NCBI GenBank assembly: GCA_900757615.1
Contig: CAAEON010000038.1
Location: 1 to 52,843, forward strand
Source: an uncultured Collinsella sp.
GTDB lineage: Bacteria; Actinomycetota; Coriobacteriia; Coriobacteriales; Coriobacteriaceae
Reading direction: 5' to 3'
Length of the DNA stretch: 52,843 nucleotides
Shown piece after piece: positions 18,023 through 25,518 of the stretch (position 1 is the stretch's first letter; each line of letters starts with the position of its first letter). The position numbers and the translations under genes are program-made. Below the pieces are notes generated by a model. That model was not told the origin of the DNA. It was given only the letters and a program-made list of their open reading frames with translations, and did no database searches.

Positions 18023-18439
18023 GTTAGCCCAACCGATAGTTGTTTAACGGAGCACGAAACATACCTGGAACCTCCGATATCAGGGCAAACGTCACCTACG
18101 GCCTGCCGGCAATCATATGTTTCCAACATCAAACCATATGGTTACAACTCGTTGGAGATAGGTTCCATGAACGGACGGTAATTTGCGGCGAACGGCTACA
18201 TATGTTCATTATCTCAGGGTTCCGGAGGCTATTTTTGGCGCCACCGAGGCATTGTTTTCGGAAGTATGCGGCAAATTCCGGAACTCTCGAGCATACCCCG
18301 GTTTTTCGCCAATAAAACCGCAGGTACAGAGCTTGGACATATCCAGTGTGCTCGGCCTATTCAAATTTTGCCGCATACTTCCGAAATCCGAGTCCGCTGA
18401 AAGCGCCTGCAACGCCATTTACGCAACAGATGTACAGTA
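18023..18439. other. Intergenic region with a long inverted repeat, no gene seen
   Basis: There is no ORF with a credible ribosome site in this 417-base gap. It carries 20-base arms TTTCGGAAGTATGCGGCAAA at 18256-18275 and the exact complement at 18367-18386, enclosing about 90 bases, plus several partial palindromes around CATATG. Confidence 0.7.
18256..18386. repeat. Long-loop inverted repeat, 20-base perfect arms
   Basis: Arms 18256-18275 and 18367-18386 are perfectly complementary, with a further AATT match just inside. The 91-base centre has no ORF with coding character. It is unrelated in sequence to the other hairpin families in the window. Confidence 0.85.
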
Positions 18440-18475
18440 AAAACGGGTGGTAGCCGGTACGGCTACCACCCGTTT
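18440..18475 (-). terminator. Terminator of the dehydratase-activase gene
   Basis: AAACGGGTGGTAGCC and GGCTACCACCCGTTT form a perfect 15-base stem with a 5-base loop. On the minus strand it is followed by TACTGT after TTTT. It lies 29 bases beyond the stop. Confidence 0.88.
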
Positions 18476-18503
18476 GCCTCACATCTAGCCCAAAGCGGGC
18501 CGT

Positions 18504-21500
18504 CTACTTCTTAATGCCGCGTCCCAGGCGCTCAGCGACCGATGCCACGGCCTCCTCGCTGGCCGGTCCACAGCTCACGCAGCCATCGTGGGCACGCATC
18601 TGGCCGGTGACCTCGTCCATCGCGAGCGGCGCCACCTTCTCGAGCTTAAAGCCCTTGCCGGCGCGCATGTTTTCCTTTGCCACGCTGATCATAAGCTTAA
18701 TACGGTTGAGCTGGTTGACCTCGGACGCACCAGGATCATAGTCCACCGCGACGATATTGCTCTCGGGATGCTGGCGGCGCAGCTCCTTGATCACGGCCTT
18801 GCCCACCACGTGGTTGGGCAGGCACGCGAAGGGCTGCGTGCAGATGATGTTGGGCGCGCCGTGGTCGATCAGGTCGAGCATCTCGGCCGTGAGCAGCCAG
18901 CCCTCGCCCATGTTGTTGCACACCGAAAGCACCGTGCGGGCCTTGTCGGCCATGGTGCCGATGCGCTCGGGAGCCTCAAAGCGGCGGGACTTTTCGAGCA
19001 TCTCCTCCACCGGCGTACGCATCCAGTCCACAAGTTTGATGAGCGCCTGCATACCAGCGCGCGTGGTAGCAGAGCTTCCCAGCTCGTCCTTCTGCAGCTC
19101 GGCGTTGCTCATGGAGTAGAGGAAGAAATCGAGCAGGCCCGGCACCACGGCCTCGCAGCCCTCGCGTTCGATGACATCGACCACGTGGTTGTTGGCTGTG
19201 GGATGGAACTTGACCAGGATCTCGCCGACCACGCCCACGCGCGGCTTGGTGCCCTCGCCCACAAGCGGCATGGTGTCGAACGCGCGGATGGCCTCGCGGC
19301 ACAGCTTGGTGTAGTTATGCCTGTTGAACTTGGGTGCCAGCTTGCGAGCGCGCGCCATGTACTCCTCGTAGAGCGTGTTGGCGGCACCAGGCGTGGCCTC
19401 GTACGGGCGGCAGCGGTAGAGCATCTGCATCATCACGTCGCCAAAGAGCACCGCGTAGACTGCCTGCTTAAGCAGCGCCGGCGTCAGCTTAAAGCCGGGG
19501 TTGTCCTCGCCCAGCGCCACGGCCGAAAGCGAGATCACGGGGATCTCGGGGTGGCCGCTCTCGCGCAGGGCCTTGCGGATGAGCGCGATGTAGTTGGTGG
19601 CACGGCAGCCGCCGCCGGTCTGGCTGATGACCACGGCGGTCTTGGACAGGTCGTACCGACCGCTCTCGATGGCCTCCATAATCTGGCCCGTCACCAGAAT
19701 CGACGGGTAGCAAATGTCATTGTTCACATAGCGCAGGCCAGCCTCGACGGCATCGCGGTCGGTCGAGGGCAGCAGCTCCAAGTTGTAGCCGGCACCGCGG
19801 AACACCTCTTTGACCAGGTCAAAGTGGATCGGCGCCATCTGCGGGCACAGGATGGTATAGCCCTCGTCGCGCATCTGCTCGGTAAAGGGCACCTTGGGCC
19901 ATGCGGTCGAGGCGCTCTCACGCTGTGCCTCGAACGTGTACTTGCGGCTCGCGAACGCGGGGGCATCCGTGGAGGGCGCCACCGGCGCAGCGTCGCCCTG
20001 CTCAAAGACCTTGCCCGCAGCCGTGGCCTCGGCCAAGCGCTCGGCCTCCTGGTCCTTGAGTGCCGCCATGAGCGAGCGGATGCGAATGCGCGCGGCGCCC
20101 AGGTTGGACACCTCGTCGATCTTGAGCACGGTGTAGATCTTGCCACTGGCCTCCAGGATCTCCTGCACCTGATCGGTGGTCAAGGCATCGAGGCCGCAGC
20201 CGAAGGAATTGAGCTGGATCAGGTCCAGGTCGTTGCGCATCGTCACAAAACGGGCGACGGCGTACAGGCGGCTGTGGTACATCCACTGGTCGACGACGCG
20301 AATCGGACGCTCGGGCTTTACCAGATGCGCGAGCGAATCCTCGGTAAAGACCGCAAAGCCAAAGCTCGAGATAAGCTCAGGCAGGGCGTGGTTGATCTCG
20401 GGGTCGTTGTGGTAAGGGCGACCGGCGAGCACGATGCCGTGACCGCCGTGGTCCTCGACCCACTTAAGGGCCTCCTCGCCCATGGTCTGGATGTCCTCGT
20501 GGAAACGCGCATCGGCCTCAAAGGCAGCGTTGACGGCGGCATCAACCTCGGAGCGCGTGATCTTGGGTCCACGCACGCGACCGCGACCGGCCTCAGCATC
20601 GGCCACGCGGTCGACGGCGAGCACCTGGTACAGACGGCGCTTGAGCTCGGTCTTGTCATGATAGGGCACAAACGGGTACAGGAACTCGATGTTCTGCTCG
20701 CGGATCTCGTCGATGTTGAGTGCCAACGCCGTGGGATAGCTCATGACGATGGGGCAGTTGTAACAGTTGCCGGCGGTCGGATCCTCCTTGCGCTCCCAGC
20801 GCACGCACGGCATCCAGATAAAGTCGACGTCACGGTCGATGAGGTTCATCACGTGGCCGTGGCTCATCTTGGCCGGATAGCACACGCTCTCGGACGGCAT
20901 GGACTCGATGCCCGCCTGGTAGGTCTTTTTGCTCGACTGGTCGGACAGCTGCACGCTAAAGCCCAGGCGTGTAAAGAACGCGTGCCAGAAGGGGTAGTTC
21001 TCGTACATGTTGAGCGCGCGCGGGATACCCACGGTGCCGCGCGGGGCCTCGTCGGGGCTCAGCACCTCGCGGTTAAAGAGCAGCTCGTTTTTCTTTTTGA
21101 AGAGGTTGGGGGCCTCGGTCTTCTGCTTTTTGTGGCCGGCGCCCTTCTCGCAGCGGTTGCCGGTGATAAAGCGTCTGCCGCCGCCAAAGTCGTTGACGGT
21201 AAGCTGGCAGTTGTTGGAGCAACGGCCGCAGCGGACGTGCTTTTGCGTCACGGTGAGGTGCGCGATGTCCTCGGCCGAAAGAATGGTCGAGGCGCCGTCG
21301 GCACCGGCGCGATCGCGGGCGAGCAGGGCCGCACCGTAGGCGCCCATGCAGCCGGCGATGTCGGGACGCACGGCATGAACGCCGGTGAGCTGCTCAAACG
21401 CGCGCAGCGTGGCATCGGACATAAAGGTGCCACCCTGGACGATCACCTGACTACCGATCTCCTTGGGGTCGCGCAGCTTAATGACCTTGAACAGGGCATT

Positions 21501-23291
21501 CTTGATGACGGAATAGGACAGGCCGGCCGCGATGTCGCCCACCGTGGCGCCTTCTTTTTGCGCCTGCTTGACGCGCGAGTTCATAAAGACCGTGCAGCGG
21601 CTGCCCAGGTCGACGGGGGCCTTGGCATGGATGGCGGCGTCGGCGAACGCGCGCACGTCCATGTTCATAGAGACGGCGAAGCTCTCGATAAAGCTGCCGC
21701 AGCCCGACGAGCAGGCCTCATTGAGCATGATGTGCTCGATGACGCCGTCCTTGACGCGCAGGCACTTCATGTCCTGGCCGCCAATGTCCAGAATGAACTC
21801 GACGCCGGGCAGGAACGCCTTGGCGCCGCGCAGGTGCGCGACGGTCTCGATCTCGCCGGAGTCGGCCTTGAGGGCCTCGATGAGCAGCGCCTCGCCGTAG
21901 CCCGTGGTAGTCACGTGGCCGATGGTGCAGCCGGCGGGGATGTGGTTGTAGAAATCGGCCATGATGACCTTGGCCGTGCCTAGGATGTCGCCGTTGTTGT
22001 TGCCGTACCAGGTGTGCAACAGCTGGCCGTCCTCGCCCACGAGCGCGGCTTTCATGGTGGTGGAGCCGGCGTCGATGCCAATGAACACGCGGCCGGTGTA
22101 GCCGTCGAGCTTGCCCTTGGGGACGACTTCCTGGTCGTGGCGGGTTTTGAACTCGGCAAAGTCCTCGTCGGTGGCAAAGAGCGGATCCAGACGCTCGACC
22201 TCGGCACCCTGTGTGTCGCCCAAGCTGTCGATGGCCTCGATGAGCTGCGGGAACGTGCTGAGCTTATTGGACTCATGCGCCATGGCGGCGCCGCTCGCCA
22301 CAAACAGGTGAGCGTTTTGGGGCACAATGCGGTGCTCCTCGTCCAGGTTGAGCGTGAGGTAGAAGCGGTGGCGCAGCTCGGAGAGGTACTGCAGCGGGCC
22401 GCCCAGGAAGGCAACGTTGCCGCGGATGGGACGGCCGCACGCCAGGCCCGAGATGGTCTGGGTCACGACAGCCTGGAAGATGGAGGCCGCCACGTCCTCG
22501 GGGCGGGCGCCCTCGTTGAGCAGCGGCTGGACGTCGGTCTTGGCAAAGACGCCGCAGCGGCTGGCAATGGGATAGATGGTGGTGGCGTTTGCCGCGAGCT
22601 CGTTGAGGCCGCTGGCATCGGTGTGCAGCAGAGTGGCCATCTGGTCGATGAACGCACCCGTGCCGCCGGCGCAGGTGCCGTTCATGCGCTGCTCGATGCC
22701 GTTGTCGAAGTAGATAATCTTGGCGTCCTCGCCGCCCAGCTCGATAGCAACGTCGGTGGCCGGGATAAGGGTCTCGACAGCGCGCTTGCTGGCAATGACC
22801 TCTTGGACAAACTCCAGGTCGAGCCACTGAGATAGCAGCAGACCGCCCGAACCGGTGATGGCACAGGTCATCTGGGCCGTCGGCAGCACGGTCGCAGCGC
22901 CCTCGAACAAGTCGCGGGCGCAAGCGCGGACGTCGGTGTGGTGACGCTGGTACTTGGCGTAGACGATCTGGTTGTCGTCGTTGAGCACGGCGAGCTTGAC
23001 GGTGGTGGAACCCACGTCGATGCCCAAGTGCAGGTTGCCACGAGCGTTCTCGGGGTTGAAGATCGCGCCTTCGGGGGCGTGGGCGGCGGTGACGGCTACG
23101 GGCTCAGCGGCGGTGGCGGGCTCGCTAGCGACGGACGTCTCCCCTGCCGCGTTCTTGGCCTCGGCAACCGCCTCGGCGACCTTCTCGGCAGCGGCAGTCG
23201 CGGCCTTCTGCGCGGCGTCCACCACGGCGGGCGCGGCCTCGCGTGCGGCAGCGACCACACGGTCTTTAATGCCCTCGACGAGTTTGCTCAT
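18504..23291 (-). CDS. Giant 2-hydroxyacyl-CoA dehydratase activase-type protein (two BcrAD/BadFG domains, DUF2229, HgdB-like)
   Basis: 1595 aa. An Ala-rich N-terminal segment (residues 1-75) precedes two ASKHA activase domains: the first with DVGSTT (92-97) and NGTCAGGTGAF (Cys207), the second with DAGSTT (407-412) and NEACSSGCGSF (Cys527, Cys531). Then come a CGRCSNNCQL cysteine cluster, a DUF2229 region (VGIPRALNMYENYPFWHAFF) and an HgdB-like C-terminal half ending in CVSCGP. Such proteins hold a bridging [4Fe-4S] cluster and use ATP to inject electrons into dehydratases or benzoyl-CoA-type reductases. The target is unknown; no dehydratase subunits are encoded nearby. A TetR gene lies 11 bases upstream, in the same operon. 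Confidence 0.9.
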   Translation of the reverse strand: MSKLVEGIKDRVVAAAREAAPAVVDAAQKAATAAAEKVAEAVAEAKNAAGETSVASEPATAAEPVAVTAAHAPEGAIFNPENARGNLHLGIDVGSTTVKLAVLNDDNQIVYAKYQRHHTDVRACARDLFEGAATVLPTAQMTCAITGSGGLLLSQWLDLEFVQEVIASKRAVETLIPATDVAIELGGEDAKIIYFDNGIEQRMNGTCAGGTGAFIDQMATLLHTDASGLNELAANATTIYPIASRCGVFAKTDVQPLLNEGARPEDVAASIFQAVVTQTISGLACGRPIRGNVAFLGGPLQYLSELRHRFYLTLNLDEEHRIVPQNAHLFVASGAAMAHESNKLSTFPQLIEAIDSLGDTQGAEVERLDPLFATDEDFAEFKTRHDQEVVPKGKLDGYTGRVFIGIDAGSTTMKAALVGEDGQLLHTWYGNNNGDILGTAKVIMADFYNHIPAGCTIGHVTTTGYGEALLIEALKADSGEIETVAHLRGAKAFLPGVEFILDIGGQDMKCLRVKDGVIEHIMLNEACSSGCGSFIESFAVSMNMDVRAFADAAIHAKAPVDLGSRCTVFMNSRVKQAQKEGATVGDIAAGLSYSVIKNALFKVIKLRDPKEIGSQVIVQGGTFMSDATLRAFEQLTGVHAVRPDIAGCMGAYGAALLARDRAGADGASTILSAEDIAHLTVTQKHVRCGRCSNNCQLTVNDFGGGRRFITGNRCEKGAGHKKQKTEAPNLFKKKNELLFNREVLSPDEAPRGTVGIPRALNMYENYPFWHAFFTRLGFSVQLSDQSSKKTYQAGIESMPSESVCYPAKMSHGHVMNLIDRDVDFIWMPCVRWERKEDPTAGNCYNCPIVMSYPTALALNIDEIREQNIEFLYPFVPYHDKTELKRRLYQVLAVDRVADAEAGRGRVRGPKITRSEVDAAVNAAFEADARFHEDIQTMGEEALKWVEDHGGHGIVLAGRPYHNDPEINHALPELISSFGFAVFTEDSLAHLVKPERPIRVVDQWMYHSRLYAVARFVTMRNDLDLIQLNSFGCGLDALTTDQVQEILEASGKIYTVLKIDEVSNLGAARIRIRSLMAALKDQEAERLAEATAAGKVFEQGDAAPVAPSTDAPAFASRKYTFEAQRESASTAWPKVPFTEQMRDEGYTILCPQMAPIHFDLVKEVFRGAGYNLELLPSTDRDAVEAGLRYVNNDICYPSILVTGQIMEAIESGRYDLSKTAVVISQTGGGCRATNYIALIRKALRESGHPEIPVISLSAVALGEDNPGFKLTPALLKQAVYAVLFGDVMMQMLYRCRPYEATPGAANTLYEEYMARARKLAPKFNRHNYTKLCREAIRAFDTMPLVGEGTKPRVGVVGEILVKFHPTANNHVVDVIEREGCEAVVPGLLDFFLYSMSNAELQKDELGSSATTRAGMQALIKLVDWMRTPVEEMLEKSRRFEAPERIGTMADKARTVLSVCNNMGEGWLLTAEMLDLIDHGAPNIICTQPFACLPNHVVGKAVIKELRRQHPESNIVAVDYDPGASEVNQLNRIKLMISVAKENMRAGKGFKLEKVAPLAMDEVTGQMRAHDGCVSCGPASEEAVASVAERLGRGIKK

Positions 23292-23302
23292 TATCTCTCC
23301 TC

Positions 23303-24013
23303 TTAGTTGTTGGACTCGACGGTTGCGGTGCTGTCGACCGCGTCCTCGAGCTGCAGATTCAATAGCTTCATGCCGTATTCCGGCACGTTGATATCGATGG
23401 GTTGGCCATACAGGTCGCCGGGGCGCACAAAGGCGATGACCGTCATAATGCGCGCCATGGTCTCGGGCGATTCAGAAAGGTCACGCTCAAACCAACGTTG
23501 GATCATGCCGACCTCGGCACTCACGACATAGGTGACGTAGTAGTCAAAGAAGGTGCCCAGCGCCAAGCCCAAAATGCCCGTCTGTGCACGCGGCACCACG
23601 GCCTCGCGTGCGGTATCGATAATCTTTTTAATAAAGGCGGGGTCGCCGCCCGGGCCCAGCAGAGCCCCGATCAGGTCGCGATTAGCCGCAAGATAGCGCA
23701 GCAGCTCAACCGAACCGGGTGCCGGCTCGAGCTCGTCGATATTGCGGTAAAGATCGGGTAATTGAGCTGCGGTGATAAGCTCCACCCGCTCGCGAATCTC
23801 GGCAAGCAGGCCGTCCTCGATCTGGCTGATAAAGTCGGGGATATCGCGGTAGTGCGAATAGAACGTGCGGCGTGTAAGACCGGCGCGCTCGGTGAGCGAC
23901 GCGACGTTAATGCGTGAAAGGTCGCCGCTTTCGGCAAGTTCGCTGGCAAGCGCCCGGCGAAGGGCGCGTTGCGAGCGAAGGGACCGGCGATCACATTTCT
24001 CGAGCTGGGACAA
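23303..24013 (-). CDS. TetR/AcrR family transcriptional regulator
   Basis: 236 aa from a TTG start at 24013; AAGGAGG lies four to five bases upstream and no better start is in frame. The N-terminal helix-turn-helix is clear: LASELAESGDLSRINVASLTERAGLTRRTFYSHYRDI, with the usual YxHFxxK-type end replaced by YSHYRDI. The C-terminal ligand domain ends in an acidic tail. It directly precedes the activase gene and likely controls it together with itself. A 13-base palindrome GCACACCGTGTGC at 24066-24078 is the probable operator. Confidence 0.9.
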   Translation of the reverse strand: MSQLEKCDRRSLRSQRALRRALASELAESGDLSRINVASLTERAGLTRRTFYSHYRDIPDFISQIEDGLLAEIRERVELITAAQLPDLYRNIDELEPAPGSVELLRYLAANRDLIGALLGPGGDPAFIKKIIDTAREAVVPRAQTGILGLALGTFFDYYVTYVVSAEVGMIQRWFERDLSESPETMARIMTVIAFVRPGDLYGQPIDINVPEYGMKLLNLQLEDAVDSTATVESNN

Positions 24014-24065
24014 ACGTCCTCCTTGTTACTCAGCCTGTGCGCTATTACACAGTGCGAGTATTATT

Positions 24066-24078
24066 GCACACCGTGTGC
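24066..24078. promoter_or_regulatory. Probable operator upstream of the TetR-activase operon
   Basis: GCACACCGTGTGC is a perfect palindrome apart from its centre, 53 bases upstream of the TetR start, with a related half-site ACACAGTGCG at 24045-24054. Confidence 0.5.
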
Positions 24079-24106
24079 ATCAACACGTAAAGGCAATATT
24101 TTGGGC

Positions 24107-24132
24107 GTGACAAAGGGGCGTCCCTTTGTCAC
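24107..24132. repeat. Dispersed hairpin repeat, family R4 copy 1
   Basis: GTGACAAAGGG and CCCTTTGTCAC form a perfect stem with a GCGT loop. A truncated relative (AAGGGGCTATCCCTTTGTCA) lies at 24511-24530, next to the HAD gene stop codon. Confidence 0.8.
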
Positions 24133-24153
24133 ATTCCACGGCGGCATTACCGA

Positions 24154-24182
24154 TTGTCCAAAAAGTCATTCGTGGGTAGAAT
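24154..24182 (+). promoter_or_regulatory. Predicted promoter of the convergent antitoxin-like RNA
   Basis: TTGTCC at 24154-24159, a 17-base spacer, and TAGAAT at 24177-24182. A transcript would start near 24189 and run toward the 3' end of the 41-aa peptide gene. Confidence 0.55.
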
Positions 24183-24188
24183 GGTGTC

Positions 24189-24272
24189 GACGGCAGCCCA
24201 AGTTGTAGCTGGCTGGGCAGCGCCGTTGCTTGGATTAAGGGGTCAACGCCTTAGCGGCGGCGACCCCTTTTA
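24189..24272 (+). ncRNA. Predicted ~84-nt RNA convergent with the 41-aa peptide gene (type I antitoxin candidate)
   Basis: No ORF is present. The predicted start follows the promoter at 24154-24182. It contains an internal hairpin with arms CAGCCCA and TGGGCAG, and it ends with the stem AAGGGGTC/GACCCCTT followed by TTTT (24237-24271), a good intrinsic terminator on this strand. Its 3' portion is antisense to the last codons and stop of the small peptide gene, and its 5' portion to that mRNA's 3' UTR. This arrangement resembles TxpA/RatA-type systems. The evidence is sequence pattern only. Confidence 0.5.
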
Positions 24273-24376
24273 CGTTGCTTCGAACGTTGCTTGAGTGCCT
24301 CGGAAAGCCCGACGAGCGCCGTGAAGAACGAGACCAAAGCGGTCAGAAGTCTCACGAAATCAATCAGATCGGTCAT
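24251..24376 (-). CDS. 41-aa cationic single-pass membrane peptide, type I toxin-like
   Basis: The translation is MTDLIDFVRLLTALVSFFTA followed by LVGLSEALKQRSKQRKRGRR and a final R. It has a short acidic N-terminus, one hydrophobic helix (residues 8-26) and a strongly basic tail. The ribosome site GGAGGTGAT is a nine-base match to the 16S 3' end, but GGAGG can pair with CCTCC 9 bases upstream (24385-24389 with 24398-24402), and an outer GGGC/GCCC clamp is possible, so translation may be repressed in the full-length mRNA. A promoter TTGAAA-18-TATCTA lies at 24459-24488. A convergent short RNA overlaps its 3' end. These are hallmarks of type I toxins; alternatively it could be a small regulatory membrane peptide. 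Confidence 0.7.
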   Translation of the reverse strand: MTDLIDFVRLLTALVSFFTALVGLSEALKQRSKQRKRGRRR

Positions 24377-24404
24377 GGGCATCACCTCCCATCAGATGGA
24401 GGGC
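24377..24404 (-). promoter_or_regulatory. Ribosome-site-sequestering leader hairpin of the 41-aa peptide gene
   Basis: On the minus strand CCTCC pairs with GGAGG across an 8-base loop. GGAGG is part of the extended ribosome site GGAGGTGAT directly before the ATG at 24376. Confidence 0.55.
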
Positions 24405-24458
24405 GTTGCCCGGCACATGGAACTGCCGCCAACAGTATCAATTCTATCAAAGCGCAGT

Positions 24459-24488
24459 TAGATATGCGAATGTTTGTTCGTATTTCAA
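24459..24488 (-). promoter_or_regulatory. Predicted promoter of the 41-aa peptide gene
   Basis: On the minus strand TTGAAA (24488-24483), an 18-base spacer, and TATCTA (24464-24459), giving a leader of about 75 bases. Confidence 0.5.
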
Positions 24489-24532
24489 GAGACCAGCGTC
24501 ACCTGTGGCGAAGGGGCTATCCCTTTGTCACA

Positions 24533-25390
24533 TTATTCGATGACGGTGCGGGAGTTTTGCTTGCGCATGGTGGCGAGCATGTGTTTGGGGACGGCGTGGA
24601 CCATGCAGCTGCCGATGGTCGCACTCGCGGCGGCCTTAGCTGCATCGCTAGCGTTTTTGGTCGCGTAGCTGTGACGGAAGCGTTTGAGCATGGCGATGTC
24701 ATTGCCGCCGTCGCCATAAACCGCGACCTCATCCTCGGCAATACCGTAGTAGCCTGCCAGCCAGGCCACGCTCTCGCCCTTGTTGCACGCCACGTCCGTG
24801 ATTTCGAACATCACCGGATCGAACGGCGCGTTGACCACGCGGTCCGATCGCTCGGCAAGATACGCCTTAAGGTCGCGCTCCAGCTCGGGCGAGGTCACGC
24901 GGCAGTTGATCTTGCACACATCGTGGCGCAGGATGTCACCGATCGACTGGTCGAAATACTGCTCCTCGTGATACCCACCACGCGCACGCATGCCGCGCAT
25001 CACGATGCGTTTGATAGGACTGTCCTTTTTAAAGCCCGCTTGGTGCATCTCGAACGAACCGCTTGAGAACATGCCGTCGGGCGTGGAGCAGTCAAAACAG
25101 ATATCCGGGAACTCCTTGAGCAGCTCCTCGGTGATCTGCGGGTCGATGGTCCAGGTCTTGAGCACCTCGCCATGACTGTCGCGCACGATGGAGCCGTTAG
25201 AGCAGCAGGCGTCAAGCGCCAGGCCCGTAAAGCCATGCTCGCCAATCGGTAGCGTCGAGCGTCCGGTCGCGGGAACCACATGCAGGCCAGCCTCGGTCAG
25301 CTCACGAATGGCACGGCGGATGGTCCCATCTGCCTCGTGCAGGGCGTTCAGCAGCGTTCCATCTAAGTCACTCGCGAACATCTTGATCAT
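24533..25390 (-). CDS. Cof-type HAD superfamily hydrolase
   Basis: 285 aa from ATG 25390. The HAD motifs are intact: motif I FASDLDGTLLN (nucleophile and acid Asp), motif II VVPATGRS, the motif III lysine region, and motif IV VYGDGGNDIAMLKRF. The cap domain is type C2B, as in Cof/YidA proteins, which dephosphorylate sugar phosphates or cofactors. It lies downstream of an MFS gene on the same strand. The start ATG and its GGAGAGG site are inside a 24-base inverted repeat (25388-25447), so translation may be controlled by RNA folding. Cof-family substrates vary too much to predict one. Confidence 0.9.
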   Translation of the reverse strand: MIKMFASDLDGTLLNALHEADGTIRRAIRELTEAGLHVVPATGRSTLPIGEHGFTGLALDACCSNGSIVRDSHGEVLKTWTIDPQITEELLKEFPDICFDCSTPDGMFSSGSFEMHQAGFKKDSPIKRIVMRGMRARGGYHEEQYFDQSIGDILRHDVCKINCRVTSPELERDLKAYLAERSDRVVNAPFDPVMFEITDVACNKGESVAWLAGYYGIAEDEVAVYGDGGNDIAMLKRFRHSYATKNASDAAKAAASATIGSCMVHAVPKHMLATMRKQNSRTVIE

Positions 25391-25447
25391 GGGCGTGCCT
25401 CTCCTTCGTCTGCACGATATTGTAGACGAAGGAGAGGCGCGCCCATG
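25388..25447 (-). promoter_or_regulatory. Long hairpin enclosing the start codon and ribosome site of the HAD gene
   Basis: 24-base arms 25388-25411 and 25424-25447 are complementary except one position that would be a G-U pair in RNA; the loop is 12 bases. On the minus strand the 3' arm contains AAGGAGAGG and ends in the ATG start codon. It could block initiation, or act as a partial transcription stop between the MFS and HAD genes. Confidence 0.8.
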
Positions 25448-25518
25448 CAAGGGTGTTCCAACGCGCCGGGACATTCGCTTCCGCAAAGCAACGGTGCCCC
25501 AGCGCGTTAAATCAATCG

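Noticed and set aside
18588..21983. 1131-codon open frame on the + strand
   Set aside because: It lies wholly antisense to the activase gene, whose domains and motifs are clear. Its composition (His/Asp/Gly/Leu rich) is the usual shadow of a GC-rich gene, and no ribosome site supports it.
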